Shown: positions 51,826 to 62,568 of the stretch, one piece after another
How positions within the stretch are numbered: position 1 is the first letter of the stretch
How the letters are laid out: each line of letters starts with the position of its first letter
Notes under the pieces: model-generated
What the model saw: only the letters and a program-made list of their open reading frames with translations
What the model was told of the DNA's origin: nothing
Database searches by the model: none
Program-made: the position numbers and the translations under genes
DNA from: Hoeflea sp. 108
GTDB lineage: Bacteria > Pseudomonadota > Alphaproteobacteria > Rhizobiales > Rhizobiaceae
Assembly (NCBI RefSeq): GCF_000372965.1
Contig: NZ_KB890024.1
Location: 4,800,304-4,864,303 of the forward strand
DNA length: 64,000 bases
Reading direction: 5' to 3'

Positions 51826-52623
51826 TCACTGGCCCATCTTGTAGTCGAGGAACCACTTCTTGTTCAGCGCGTCGAAGGTGCCATCGGCCTTGAGCGCGGC
51901 AATCGCCGCGTTGATCGGCTGAACCAGATCCGAGCCCTTCTTGAAGATGAAGCCGAAGTCCTCGCTGCCCAGAGCCTCGCCCACCACCTTGAGCTTGCCT
52001 TCCGAGGCATCGACATAGCCTTGCGCCGCGACGCTGTCGGTCAGCACCAGGTCGACGTCGCCGGCCTTGAGTGCCTGCACGGTAGCGCCGAAGGTCTCGA
52101 ACAGCTTGATGCGCGGGTTCTGCTCGTTGCCGTCGAGGATTTCGTAGACGGCGGTGTAGAAGGGCGAGGTGCCCGGCTGCGCAGCGATCAGGCCGTCCTT
52201 GAGGGCACCGAAGCTCTTGGCGTCGGTGAAGCGCTTCTCGTCAGCGCGCACCAGCATGAATTGCTGCGAACGCATATAGGGATCGGAGAAGTCGACCTTT
52301 TCCTTGCGTTCGTCCTTGATGGTGATGCCGGTCATGCCGATCTGGTACTGGCCGTCCGAGACCGCCTGGATCATCGCGTCCCAACTGGTGTTCTGGTACT
52401 CGATCTTGAAGTTCAGGCGCTTGGCGATCTCGTCCATCGCGTCATATTCCCAGCCGATCTGCTTGCCGGTCTTGGGGTCGATGAACTGCAGCGGCGGATA
52501 GGCGTTCTCGGTCACCACGGTGACGGTCTTGCCGCCGAGGTCGGGCAGGCTCTGGGCCTGGGCGACAAAGGGCGAAAGCATGAGGGCGAAGGCGCCGGCC
52601 AGCGCGAATTTGAGGCTATTCAT
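51826..52623 (-). CDS. Polar amino-acid ABC transporter substrate-binding protein
   Basis: A 265-residue periplasmic binding protein of family 3. The Sec signal peptide (MNSLKFALAGAFALMLSPFVAQAQS) precedes VTVVTENAYPPLQFIDPKTGK, GWEYDAMDEIAKRLN and SDPYMRSQQFMLVR, which are standard for the fold. It likely binds a polar or basic amino acid and feeds the permease at 50149-50958. It is separated from that gene by the divergent hxlR/SnoaL pair. Confidence 0.92.
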   Translation of the reverse strand: MNSLKFALAGAFALMLSPFVAQAQSLPDLGGKTVTVVTENAYPPLQFIDPKTGKQIGWEYDAMDEIAKRLNFKIEYQNTSWDAMIQAVSDGQYQIGMTGITIKDERKEKVDFSDPYMRSQQFMLVRADEKRFTDAKSFGALKDGLIAAQPGTSPFYTAVYEILDGNEQNPRIKLFETFGATVQALKAGDVDLVLTDSVAAQGYVDASEGKLKVVGEALGSEDFGFIFKKGSDLVQPINAAIAALKADGTFDALNKKWFLDYKMGQ

Positions 52624-52777
52624 GGTCTGATCCCCGAAAAACACAGGACCGGCGGCGCCGGTCAGTTGCGCGAGACTTTAGCCGTCCCGGATAGGCTTGC
52701 AAGCATGGACGATGCGCCAAACCGGTCCCTGCACCGGTCTTTGTTGCGATTTTTGTCGCTTCTGCGGAAAGCCGGGT

Positions 52778-53290
52778 TCAGTCCGCGCCGAAGACCAGAA
52801 GCACCTCGTCATGGAACCGCCCGTCCCAGAACAGGGCCTTCGGCTCGCGGCCAAAGGGCTTGAAGCCGAGCCCGAGATAGAGGCGCAACGCCGGATCGTT
52901 GTCGGCGATCACATGGGCATGTACCGCAAGGCCGCGTTCGGTCGCGTGATCGATGACCCGCTGCACCAGCGCCCGCGCGGCACCTGTGCCGCGCCACCGA
53001 GGATCGACATAGACGCCATACATCGCGCCCTTGTGCCGTGTCTTCCGCCGCTTTTCGCCAATGAAGGTCGCGACGCCTACCAGCTCGCCGCCACCAAAAA
53101 CGCCATACACCGCATCCGGCTCGGGCAGGCTGGTCCGCGCCTCGAAATCGGCGTCGGTCAGGTGCGCCTCGTCTTCCGGGCTCGAGCTGAAGGCAAGCGG
53201 CGCGTTTTCGAGTGCTGCCATGCGCAGGCGCCTCAGGGCAGCACCCTCGCCCGCCACCAGCCTGCGGACGACGAATTCTCTTTGGGTCAC
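52778..53290 (-). CDS. GNAT-family N-acetyltransferase
   Basis: A 170-residue acetyltransferase with a GTG start (VTQREFVVRRL) and GGGAGG seven bases upstream. The acetyl-CoA motif A is GVYVDPRWRGTGAARALVQRVIDHA and motif B is ADNDPALRLYLGLGFKPFG. Substrate is unknown. It lies downstream of rplS but is separated from it by a strong terminator. Confidence 0.88.
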   Translation of the reverse strand: MTQREFVVRRLVAGEGAALRRLRMAALENAPLAFSSSPEDEAHLTDADFEARTSLPEPDAVYGVFGGGELVGVATFIGEKRRKTRHKGAMYGVYVDPRWRGTGAARALVQRVIDHATERGLAVHAHVIADNDPALRLYLGLGFKPFGREPKALFWDGRFHDEVLLVFGAD

Positions 53291-53307
53291 CTTTCGTCCT
53301 CCCGAAA

Positions 53308-53336
53308 CAAAAAAGGGCGGCACGAAGCCGCCCTTT
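53308..53336 (-). terminator. Rho-independent terminator of rplS
   Basis: A 10-bp stem (AAAGGGCGGC/GCCGCCCTTT) with an ACGAA loop is followed on the minus strand by T residues. It lies 22 bp past the rplS stop codon. Confidence 0.88.
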
Positions 53337-53358
53337 CGAAACCTGGTAGCGCCAGCGA

Positions 53359-53895
53359 TTACTCGGCGGTGGCTTCGGCAGCCTTGGCGGCCTCGGCAGC
53401 AGCCTTCTTCTCGGCGGCTTCCTGAGCGGCCTTCTCGGCGGCCAGCGCCTCGGCGGCTGCGACCTTCTCGGCCTCGATGCGGGCCTTCTCGGCGTTGGCT
53501 GCGTCGCGCTCGGCGTCGTTCAGCTTGCGGGCGCGAACGCCGGTGTTCTCGACGATACGAGCCGACTTACCGCGACGGTCGCGCAGGTAGTACAGCTTGG
53601 CGCGACGGACCTTGCCGCGGCGGACGATCTCGACGCCCTCGATCATCGGCGAGTAGACCGGGAACACGCGCTCCACGCCTTCGCCATAGGAGATCTTGCG
53701 GACGGTGAAGTTTTCCTGGAAGCCGGCGCCCGAACGAGCGATCACAACGCCTTCATAGGCCTGGACGCGGGTGCGCGAACCTTCGGTGACGCGAACCAGC
53801 ACGCGAACGGTGTCGCCGGGCTGGAATTCGGGCAGAGTGCGCTTGGCTTCGATCTTGGCGGCCTGTTCGGCCTCGAGCTGGCGGATGATATCCAT
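53359..53895 (-). CDS. rplS: 50S ribosomal protein L19
   Basis: A 178-residue protein. The L19 core spans residues 1-125: PGDTVRVLVRVTEGSRTRVQ, YEGVVIARSGAG, ENFTVRKISYGEGVERVFP and VRRAKLYYLRDRRGKSARI. A C-terminal extension of about 50 residues is made almost only of Ala, Glu and Lys and should be helical. This extension occurs in other Rhizobiales but not in E. coli L19 (115 aa). The usual upstream partner trmD is absent. A structured 5' leader precedes the gene. Confidence 0.95.
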   Translation of the reverse strand: MDIIRQLEAEQAAKIEAKRTLPEFQPGDTVRVLVRVTEGSRTRVQAYEGVVIARSGAGFQENFTVRKISYGEGVERVFPVYSPMIEGVEIVRRGKVRRAKLYYLRDRRGKSARIVENTGVRARKLNDAERDAANAEKARIEAEKVAAAEALAAEKAAQEAAEKKAAAEAAKAAEATAE

Positions 53896-54057
53896 CTCAA
53901 AAATCCACTTCTTGTTCTTCCGACAGCCAGAGCGCCCAACACTCGCCTTGCAGTTCCAATGACCGCTCGGCTATGCCTTCACTCCCTTTCGGGCCTTCCG
54001 GCAGTGGCGACTACACCGTCATTGTTGACGGAACTGGACGATTTTTCGCCCGGTTCG
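53896..54057 (-). ncRNA. Candidate structured 5' leader of rplS
   Basis: The minus-strand transcript ahead of rplS has two alternative pairings. One is a long stem: CAGUUC and CAAUGAC pair with GUCAUUG and GAACUG (54031-54036 with 53951-53956; 54018-54024 with 53957-53963). The other is a local hairpin CCGUCA-ACAA-UGACGG (54016-54031). The two share bases. Inside, CCC-GAAA-GGG and GCC-GGAA-GGC form adjacent GNRA-loop hairpins, closed by CACU/AGUG. This looks like a regulatory leader; no known family is recognised. Confidence 0.5.
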
Positions 54058-54063
54058 GACGGG

Positions 54064-54092
54064 CACATAGCGCCATTTCCGCCATTTGTCAC
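54064..54092 (-). promoter_or_regulatory. Candidate sigma-70 promoter of rplS
   Basis: On the minus strand GTGACA, a 17-bp spacer and TATGTG give a reasonable -35/-10 pair. Transcription would start near 54057, leaving a leader of about 160 nt before the rplS ATG. Confidence 0.5.
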
Positions 54093-54314
54093 GCCTTGGC
54101 GACGTCTTTTTTACGCGCTTGGCGTGTGTCGCGCAAACTGCCCTGCCACGACACGACGTGCGCAGTCACCTGGCGGCAGATGCTTGCACATATAGAATGC
54201 CAGATCACGGTATGCCGGCACAGCTTCGAATTCCCCTGCCCTCCCGAGATCGCAGGAATGCAGGACAAAGATTGTAGCCAACTCCGATGGCGGAGAGACC
54301 GGTCTTTCGGGCTC

Positions 54315-54655
54315 TCACCTCTCAGCTCTCAAGTCATACGCATACATGACAAACATCTCCACCGGCTCCGGATCGGTGCCGAGCCAGGCTTCAGCGCGGC
54401 CAGCAGCAAAGAGGGCATCGATCAGAGACGCCGATTGTACAGACATAGAGTTCCGGCGACCCGTCGGCGTGATGGTGGATCATGGCCGCGGCCTGCGCCA
54501 CATCTCGGCCATCATCGAGGGCGACGAAGAGCAGGTAGCCCGGCTGCGCCAGGCAGGCGCCCAGCCGGGCCTGATCGACGGGGCCGTCGAAGACATCAGG
54601 TGCGGCGCAGCAATTCCTCGCCGGGCAGGAGTCTGCGGATCTGGATGCCGGTCAT
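54315..54655 (-). pseudogene. Decayed GNAT acetyltransferase
   Basis: From an ATG at 54655 with AGAGGGG upstream the frame reads MTGIQIRRLLPGEELL and then shifts. The next frame gives AAPDVFDGPVDQARLG, YLLFVALDDGR and SPELYVCTIGV. A further shift gives LIDALFAAGRAEAWLGTDP and FVMYAYDL, the C-terminal end of this GNAT family. The acetyl-CoA loop (RRRGIGRAL in relatives) and about 40 residues are missing. The gene is therefore dead. The intact family covers AAC(3)-I-like and similar acetyltransferases. Confidence 0.8.
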
Positions 54656-54705
54656 CGCCGCCCCTCTTCATATTTTGTTTGCATTTTCGTCACAAAACTT
54701 TGACG

Positions 54706-54767
54706 TTTACGTAAATCCCGTTGTTTCTAACCGATTGAATTAGTTGGGCTGGAAATAATCGGTTGAA
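54706..54767 (+). promoter_or_regulatory. Palindromes upstream of mdh
   Basis: TTTACGTAAA (54706-54715) is a perfect palindrome, and AACCGATT (54729) pairs with AATCGGTT (54757) over 20 bases, followed by GAA and seven T. The first could be an operator; the second resembles a weak attenuator. Both lie ahead of mdh in a GC-poor patch. Confidence 0.4.
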
Positions 54768-54889
54768 TTTTTTTGGCCACGGAGCTATTGCGAGCCGCTA
54801 TTTTCTGGCTGCATCCTGCGGCCTGTCTGGCCCAAACCTGTTCCACACCCGCCGTCACGGCGTCGTTAAAGGCAAAGGGAAATTCCTTC

Positions 54890-55858
54890 ATGGCACGCAA
54901 CAAGATAGCCCTCATCGGCTCGGGCATGATCGGCGGCACGCTCGCCCACATGATCGGTCTCAAGGAGCTCGGCGACGTCGTCCTCTTCGACATTGCCGAA
55001 GGCATTCCGCAGGGCAAGGGCCTCGACATCGCCGAGTCCGCGCCGGTCGACGGCTTCGACGCCCGCTATGTCGGCGTCAACGACTATGCCGGCATCGAGG
55101 GCGCTGACGTCTGCATCGTCACCGCTGGCGTGCCGCGCAAGCCAGGCATGAGCCGCGACGACCTTCTGGGCATCAACCTGAAGGTCATGGAGCAGGTCGG
55201 CGCCGGCATCAAGAAATATGCCCCGAACGCCTTCGTCATCTGCATCACCAACCCGCTCGACGCCATGGTGTGGGCGCTGCAGAAATTCTCGGGCCTGCCC
55301 AAGAGCCACGTCGTCGGCATGGCCGGCGTGCTTGACTCGGCCCGCTTCCGCCACTTCCTGGCCGACGAGTTCAAGGTTTCGGTCGAAGACGTCTCGGCGA
55401 TGACGCTGGGCGGCCACGGCGACGACATGGTGCCGATGGTGCGGTATTCGACCGTTGCCGGCATCCCGCTGCCCGACCTCGTCAAGATGGGCTGGACCAG
55501 CCAGGAGAAGCTCGACGCCATCGTCGAGCGCACCCGTAAGGGCGGCGGCGAGATCGTTGGCCTGCTCAAGACCGGCTCTGCCTACTATGCGCCGGCCTCG
55601 TCGGCGGTCGCCATGGCCGAAGCCTATCTCAAGGACAAGAAGCGCGTGCTGCCTTGCGCTGCGCACCTGTCGGGCCAGTACGGCATCAAGGACATGTATG
55701 TCGGCGTTCCTGTCGTGATCGGCGCCGGTGGCGTCGAGCGCGTCATCGAGATCGATTTCAACAAGGCCGAGCAGAAGATGTTCGAGAAGTCGGTCGAGGC
55801 CGTGAAGGGCCTCTGCGACGCCTGCGTGGCGATCGCGCCGAACCTCGGCAAGAAGTAA
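54890..55858 (+). CDS. mdh: Malate dehydrogenase
   Basis: A 322-residue enzyme of the lactate dehydrogenase-like malate dehydrogenase type. It begins MARNKIALIGSGMIGGTLAHM, with the NAD-binding GxGxxG. DICIVTAGVPRKPGMSRDDLL and ITNPLDAMVW are conserved, and the catalytic His lies in LGGHGDDMVPM. It oxidises malate to oxaloacetate. The start is 10 bases after AAAGGGA. It heads the operon, with sucC 10 bp downstream. Confidence 0.96.
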   Translation: MARNKIALIGSGMIGGTLAHMIGLKELGDVVLFDIAEGIPQGKGLDIAESAPVDGFDARYVGVNDYAGIEGADVCIVTAGVPRKPGMSRDDLLGINLKVMEQVGAGIKKYAPNAFVICITNPLDAMVWALQKFSGLPKSHVVGMAGVLDSARFRHFLADEFKVSVEDVSAMTLGGHGDDMVPMVRYSTVAGIPLPDLVKMGWTSQEKLDAIVERTRKGGGEIVGLLKTGSAYYAPASSAVAMAEAYLKDKKRVLPCAAHLSGQYGIKDMYVGVPVVIGAGGVERVIEIDFNKAEQKMFEKSVEAVKGLCDACVAIAPNLGKK

Positions 55859-55868
55859 GGGGTTTTCG

Positions 55869-57065
<1,197 letters not shown>

Positions 57066-57068
57066 TCC

Positions 57069-57971
57069 ATGTCCATTCTCATCGACAAGAACACCAAGAT
57101 CCTGGTGCAGGGCCTGACCGGCAAGACCGGAACGTTCCACACCGAACAGGCGCTGGCCTATCACGGCACCAAGATGGTCGGCGGCATCCACCCCAAGAAG
57201 GGCGGCGAAAACTGGACCGGCGCCAAGGGCGAGACCCTGCCGATCTTCGCTTCGGTTGCCGAAGGCAAGGAAAAGACCGGCGCCAATGCGTCCGTGGTCT
57301 ATGTCCCGCCGGCAGGTGCAGCGGAAGCGATTATCGAGGCGATCGAAGCCGAGATCCCGCTGATCGTCTGCATCACCGAGGGCATTCCGGTCACCGACAT
57401 GATCAAGGTCAAGGCGCGCCTCGACCGCTCGACCTCGCGCCTGATCGGCCCGAACTGCCCTGGCATCGTCACCCCCGACCAGTGCAAGATCGGCATCATG
57501 CCGGGCAACATCTTCCGCAAGGGCTCGGTCGGCGTTGTTTCGCGCTCCGGCACGCTTACCTATGAGGCGGTGTTCCAGACGACGAACGCCGGTCTCGGCC
57601 AGTCGACCGCCGTCGGCATCGGCGGCGACCCGGTCAAGGGCACGGAATTCATCGACATGCTCGAGATGTTCCTGGCCGACGACGAGACCAAGTCGATCAT
57701 CATGATCGGCGAGATCGGCGGCTCGGCCGAGGAGGACGCAGCGCAGTTCCTCATCGACGAAGCCAAGCGCGGCCGCAAGAAGCCGATGGCCGGCTTCATC
57801 GCCGGACGCACCGCACCGGAAGGCCGCACCATGGGCCACGCCGGCGCAGTGATCTCGGGCGGCAAGGGCGGCGCCGAGGACAAGATCGCGGCCATGGAGG
57901 CAGCGGGCATCCGCGTGTCGCCATCGCCGGCACGTCTCGGCACCACGCTGGTCGAGGCGATCAAGGGCTGA
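57069..57971 (+). CDS. sucD: Succinyl-CoA ligase alpha subunit
   Basis: A 300-residue CoA-binding subunit. It begins MSILIDKNTKILVQGLTGKTGTFH. GPNCPGIVTPDQCKIGIMPG is the conserved nucleotide/CoA loop. The phospho-His is in GHAGAVISGGKGGAEDK. It pairs with SucC. The sucA start is 194 bp downstream and separated by a palindromic repeat. Confidence 0.97.
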   Translation: MSILIDKNTKILVQGLTGKTGTFHTEQALAYHGTKMVGGIHPKKGGENWTGAKGETLPIFASVAEGKEKTGANASVVYVPPAGAAEAIIEAIEAEIPLIVCITEGIPVTDMIKVKARLDRSTSRLIGPNCPGIVTPDQCKIGIMPGNIFRKGSVGVVSRSGTLTYEAVFQTTNAGLGQSTAVGIGGDPVKGTEFIDMLEMFLADDETKSIIMIGEIGGSAEEDAAQFLIDEAKRGRKKPMAGFIAGRTAPEGRTMGHAGAVISGGKGGAEDKIAAMEAAGIRVSPSPARLGTTLVEAIKG

Positions 57972-58042
57972 AAAGGGCCTGACGGCTCGAATTGAGAAGG
58001 AGTCTTTCGCGGCGCAAGCCCGCCAGACATCTCACCTGAAAT

Positions 58043-58115
58043 GCCCTCTCCCTGCACAGCGCGGGGGGAGGGCGTCGGCGCTTCCCCCTCAAGGGGCGAC
58101 GCGGCGGCAGGGCGG
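58043..58115. repeat. Palindromic intergenic repeat between sucD and sucA
   Basis: An imperfect inverted repeat (GCCCTCTCCC with GGGGAGGGC) is followed by CCCCCTCAAGGGG and GC-rich stretches. It resembles the dispersed rhizobial intergenic palindromes. It lies inside the operon, so it could act as a processing or stability signal rather than a terminator. Confidence 0.55.
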
Positions 58116-58165
58116 CACGGCGCGAAGGACCAAAACAAGGAGACGGAGCAGAGCTCCGAAATCAG

Positions 58166-61153
58166 ATGGCACGATCAGATCAGGCCAACGACCAATTTTC
58201 CCTCACTTCCTTCCTCTATGGCGGCAACGCCGACTACATCGAGGCGCTGCACGCCGCCTATCTCGACGACCCTGAATCGGTCGATCAGGAATGGCGCGAC
58301 TTCTTCGGCGCGCTGAAGGACGACGCCGGCGACATCCGCAAGAACGCCAAGGGCGCGTCCTGGTCGCGGCCGAGCTGGCCGCTGCAGGCCAATGGCGAAC
58401 TGGTGTCGGCGCTCGACGGCAACTGGGGCCTGGTCGAGAAGGTCGTCGAGAAGAAGGTCAAGGACAAGGCGGCCGCCGATGGCGTCAAGGTCTCGCCGAT
58501 CGACGTGATGCAGGCGACGCGCGATTCCGTGCGCGCCATCATGATGATCCGCGCTTACCGCATGCGCGGCCACCTGCACGCCAATCTCGATCCGCTCGGC
58601 ATCGCCAAGCCGCTCGAGGACTATAACGAGCTGTCGCCGGAGGCCTATGGCTTCACCGCCGCCGACTACGACCGGCCGATCTTCATCGACCATGTGCTCG
58701 GGCTCGAATACGCGACCATCCGCGAGATGCTCGAGATCCTGAAGCGCACCTATTGCTCGACGCTCGGCGTCGAGTTCATGCACATCTCCGATCCCGAGGA
58801 GAAGGCGTGGATCCAGGCTCGCATCGAGGGTCCGGACAAGGAAATCAGCTTCACCGCCGAAGGCAAGAAGGCGATCCTGCAGAAGCTGATCGAAGCCGAG
58901 GGCTTCGAGCAGTTCATCGACGTCAAGTACAAGGGCACCAAGCGCTTCGGCCTTGACGGCGGCGAGTCGCTGATCCCGGCGCTCGAGCAGATCATCAAGC
59001 GCGGAGGTTCGCTCGGCCTGCAGGAGGTCGTGCTCGGCATGGCTCACCGCGGCCGCCTCAACGTCCTGACCAACGTCATGGCCAAGCCGCACCGCGCCGT
59101 GTTCCACGAGTTCAAGGGCGGCTCCTATGCGCCTGACGACGTCGAAGGCTCTGGTGACGTGAAGTACCATCTCGGCGCTTCGTCGGACCGCGAGTTTGAC
59201 GGCAACAAGGTGCACCTGTCGCTGACAGCCAACCCCTCGCATCTCGAGATCGTCGATCCCGTGGTGATGGGCAAGGCCCGCGCCAAGCAGGACCAGCTGT
59301 TCGGCCGCGCCCGTGGCGAGATCGTGCCGCAGGAAGAGCGCGCCAAGGTCATGCCGCTCTTGCTGCATGGCGATGCTGCGTTCGCCGGCCAGGGCGTGAT
59401 CGCCGAAATCCTCGGCCTGTCGGGCCTGCGCGGCCACCGCGTCGCCGGCACGCTGCACGTCATCATCAACAACCAGATCGGCTTCACGACGAACCCGCGT
59501 TTCTCGCGCTCGTCGCCCTATCCGTCCGACGTGGCCAAGATGATTGAGGCGCCGATCTTCCACGTCAACGGCGACGATCCGGAAGCTGTCGTTTTCGCGG
59601 CCAAGGTCGCGACCGAATTCCGCATGAAGTTCCACAAGCCTGTCGTCGTGGACATGTTCTGCTACCGCCGCTTCGGCCACAATGAAGGCGACGAGCCGGG
59701 CTTCACCCAGCCGATCATGTACCGCAACATCCGCACCCATAAGACGGTGGTGCAGGTCTATGCGGACAAGCTGATCAACGAAGGCCTGCTGGGCCAGGCC
59801 GACGTCGACCAGATGCGTGCCGACTGGCGCGCCAACCTCGAGACCGAGTTCGAGGCAGGCCAGGCCTACAAGCCGAACAAGGCCGACTGGCTCGATGGCC
59901 AGTGGTCTGGCCTGCGCGCCGCCGACAACCAGGACGAACTGCGCCGTGGCAAGACCGCGGTACCGGTGAAGACTTTGAAGGAAATCGGCAAGAAGCTGAC
60001 CGAAGTGCCGAAGGACTTCGAAGTCCACCGCACCATCGCGCGCTTCCTCGAAAACCGCCGCCAGGCAATCGAGACGGGCGAAGGCCTCGACTGGGCAACG
60101 GCGGAATCGCTGGCGTTCGGCTCGATCCTGCTGGACGGCAATCCGATCCGCCTGTCGGGTCAGGATTCCGAGCGTGGCACGTTCTCGCAGCGCCACACCG
60201 TGCTCTACGATCAGCGCGACGAAAACCGCTACATCCCGCTCAACAACCTGTCGGCGGCACAGGCCGGCTACGAGGTCATCAACTCGATGCTCTCGGAAGA
60301 GGCCGTGCTCGGCTTCGAATATGGCTATTCGCTCGCCGAGCCCAAGGCGCTGACGCTCTGGGAAGCCCAGTTCGGCGACTTCGCCAACGGCGCCCAGGTG
60401 GTGTTCGACCAGTTCATCTCGTCTGGTGAACGCAAGTGGCTGCGCATGTCGGGCCTCGTTTGTCTATTGCCGCATGGCTATGAAGGCCAGGGCCCCGAGC
60501 ACTCCTCGGCGCGCCTCGAGCGCTTCCTGCAGCTTTGCGCCGAAGACAACATGCAGGTGGCCAACGTCACCACGCCGGCCAACTACTTCCACATCCTGCG
60601 CCGGCAGCTGAAGCGCGACTTCCGCAAGCCGCTGATCCTGATGACGCCGAAGTCGCTGTTGCGCCACAAGCGCGCCGTGTCTTCGCTGTCGGAGATCTCG
60701 GGCGAGAGCTCGTTCCACCGCCTGCTGTGGGACGACGCCCAGTATCTCGGCAACGAGCCGATCAAGCTGGTCAAGGATTCGAAGATCCGCCGCGTCGTGC
60801 TCTGCACCGGCAAGGTCTATTACGATCTCTACGAGGAGCGCGAGAAGCGCGGCATCGACGACATCTACCTGTTGCGCGTCGAGCAGCTCTATCCGTTCCC
60901 GGCCAAGGCGCTGATCACCGAACTCAGCCGTTTCCGCAACGCGGAGATGGTGTGGTGCCAGGAAGAGCCCAAGAACATGGGCGCGTGGTCGTTCATCGAC
61001 CCGTATCTGGAATGGGTGCTCGCCCATATCGACGCCAAGCACCAGCGCGTGCGCTACACCGGCCGTCCGGCCGCCGCCTCCCCGGCGACGGGCCTGATGT
61101 CCAAGCACCTGGCGCAGCTCCAGGCATTCCTCGACGACGCCCTCGGCGAATAA
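58166..61153 (+). CDS. sucA: 2-Oxoglutarate dehydrogenase E1 component
   Basis: A 995-residue thiamine-diphosphate enzyme. It decarboxylates 2-oxoglutarate and passes succinyl to the E2 lipoyl group. The N-terminal docking segment is YGGNADYIEALHAAYLDDP. HRGRLNVLTNVM, HGDAAFAGQGVIAEIL and INNQIGFTTNPRF hold the thiamine diphosphate and substrate residues. LLPHGYEGQGPEHSSARLERFLQ is conserved in E1o. Its partner E2 gene follows at once; E3 (lpd) is not in the window. Confidence 0.97.
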   Translation: MARSDQANDQFSLTSFLYGGNADYIEALHAAYLDDPESVDQEWRDFFGALKDDAGDIRKNAKGASWSRPSWPLQANGELVSALDGNWGLVEKVVEKKVKDKAAADGVKVSPIDVMQATRDSVRAIMMIRAYRMRGHLHANLDPLGIAKPLEDYNELSPEAYGFTAADYDRPIFIDHVLGLEYATIREMLEILKRTYCSTLGVEFMHISDPEEKAWIQARIEGPDKEISFTAEGKKAILQKLIEAEGFEQFIDVKYKGTKRFGLDGGESLIPALEQIIKRGGSLGLQEVVLGMAHRGRLNVLTNVMAKPHRAVFHEFKGGSYAPDDVEGSGDVKYHLGASSDREFDGNKVHLSLTANPSHLEIVDPVVMGKARAKQDQLFGRARGEIVPQEERAKVMPLLLHGDAAFAGQGVIAEILGLSGLRGHRVAGTLHVIINNQIGFTTNPRFSRSSPYPSDVAKMIEAPIFHVNGDDPEAVVFAAKVATEFRMKFHKPVVVDMFCYRRFGHNEGDEPGFTQPIMYRNIRTHKTVVQVYADKLINEGLLGQADVDQMRADWRANLETEFEAGQAYKPNKADWLDGQWSGLRAADNQDELRRGKTAVPVKTLKEIGKKLTEVPKDFEVHRTIARFLENRRQAIETGEGLDWATAESLAFGSILLDGNPIRLSGQDSERGTFSQRHTVLYDQRDENRYIPLNNLSAAQAGYEVINSMLSEEAVLGFEYGYSLAEPKALTLWEAQFGDFANGAQVVFDQFISSGERKWLRMSGLVCLLPHGYEGQGPEHSSARLERFLQLCAEDNMQVANVTTPANYFHILRRQLKRDFRKPLILMTPKSLLRHKRAVSSLSEISGESSFHRLLWDDAQYLGNEPIKLVKDSKIRRVVLCTGKVYYDLYEEREKRGIDDIYLLRVEQLYPFPAKALITELSRFRNAEMVWCQEEPKNMGAWSFIDPYLEWVLAHIDAKHQRVRYTGRPAAASPATGLMSKHLAQLQAFLDDALGE

Positions 61154-61176
61154 ACAAAGAACGGACAGGCAAAAAA

Positions 61177-62442
<1,266 letters not shown>

Positions 62443-62477
62443 GTTGCGGCTGCTGCACAGGGAAGATTATTCTTCGT

Positions 62478-62550
62478 GGCCGGTCGAAATGACCGGCCGA
62501 TAAACGACTTTCGCTTGTAACTGATCATGGCGAGGCGCAAATCGCCTCGC
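62478..62550. terminator. Tandem hairpins after sucB
   Basis: GGCCGGTC-GAAAT-GACCGGCC (62478-62498) and GCGAGGCG-CAAAT-CGCCTCGC (62530-62550) are two perfect 8-bp hairpins without long T tracts. They sit between sucB and the MAPEG gene and probably slow or process the transcript rather than end it cleanly. Confidence 0.5.
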
Positions 62551-62568
62551 TTCGAGGGGACAACGCAT

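Noticed and set aside
53973..54743. A 256-codon plus-strand frame between rplS and mdh
   Set aside because: The minus strand of the same stretch shows GNAT fragments and the rplS leader. The plus-strand translation is Arg/Ser-rich and has no domain.
58175..60196. A 673-codon minus-strand frame opposite sucA
   Set aside because: Antisense shadow of sucA with low-complexity composition.
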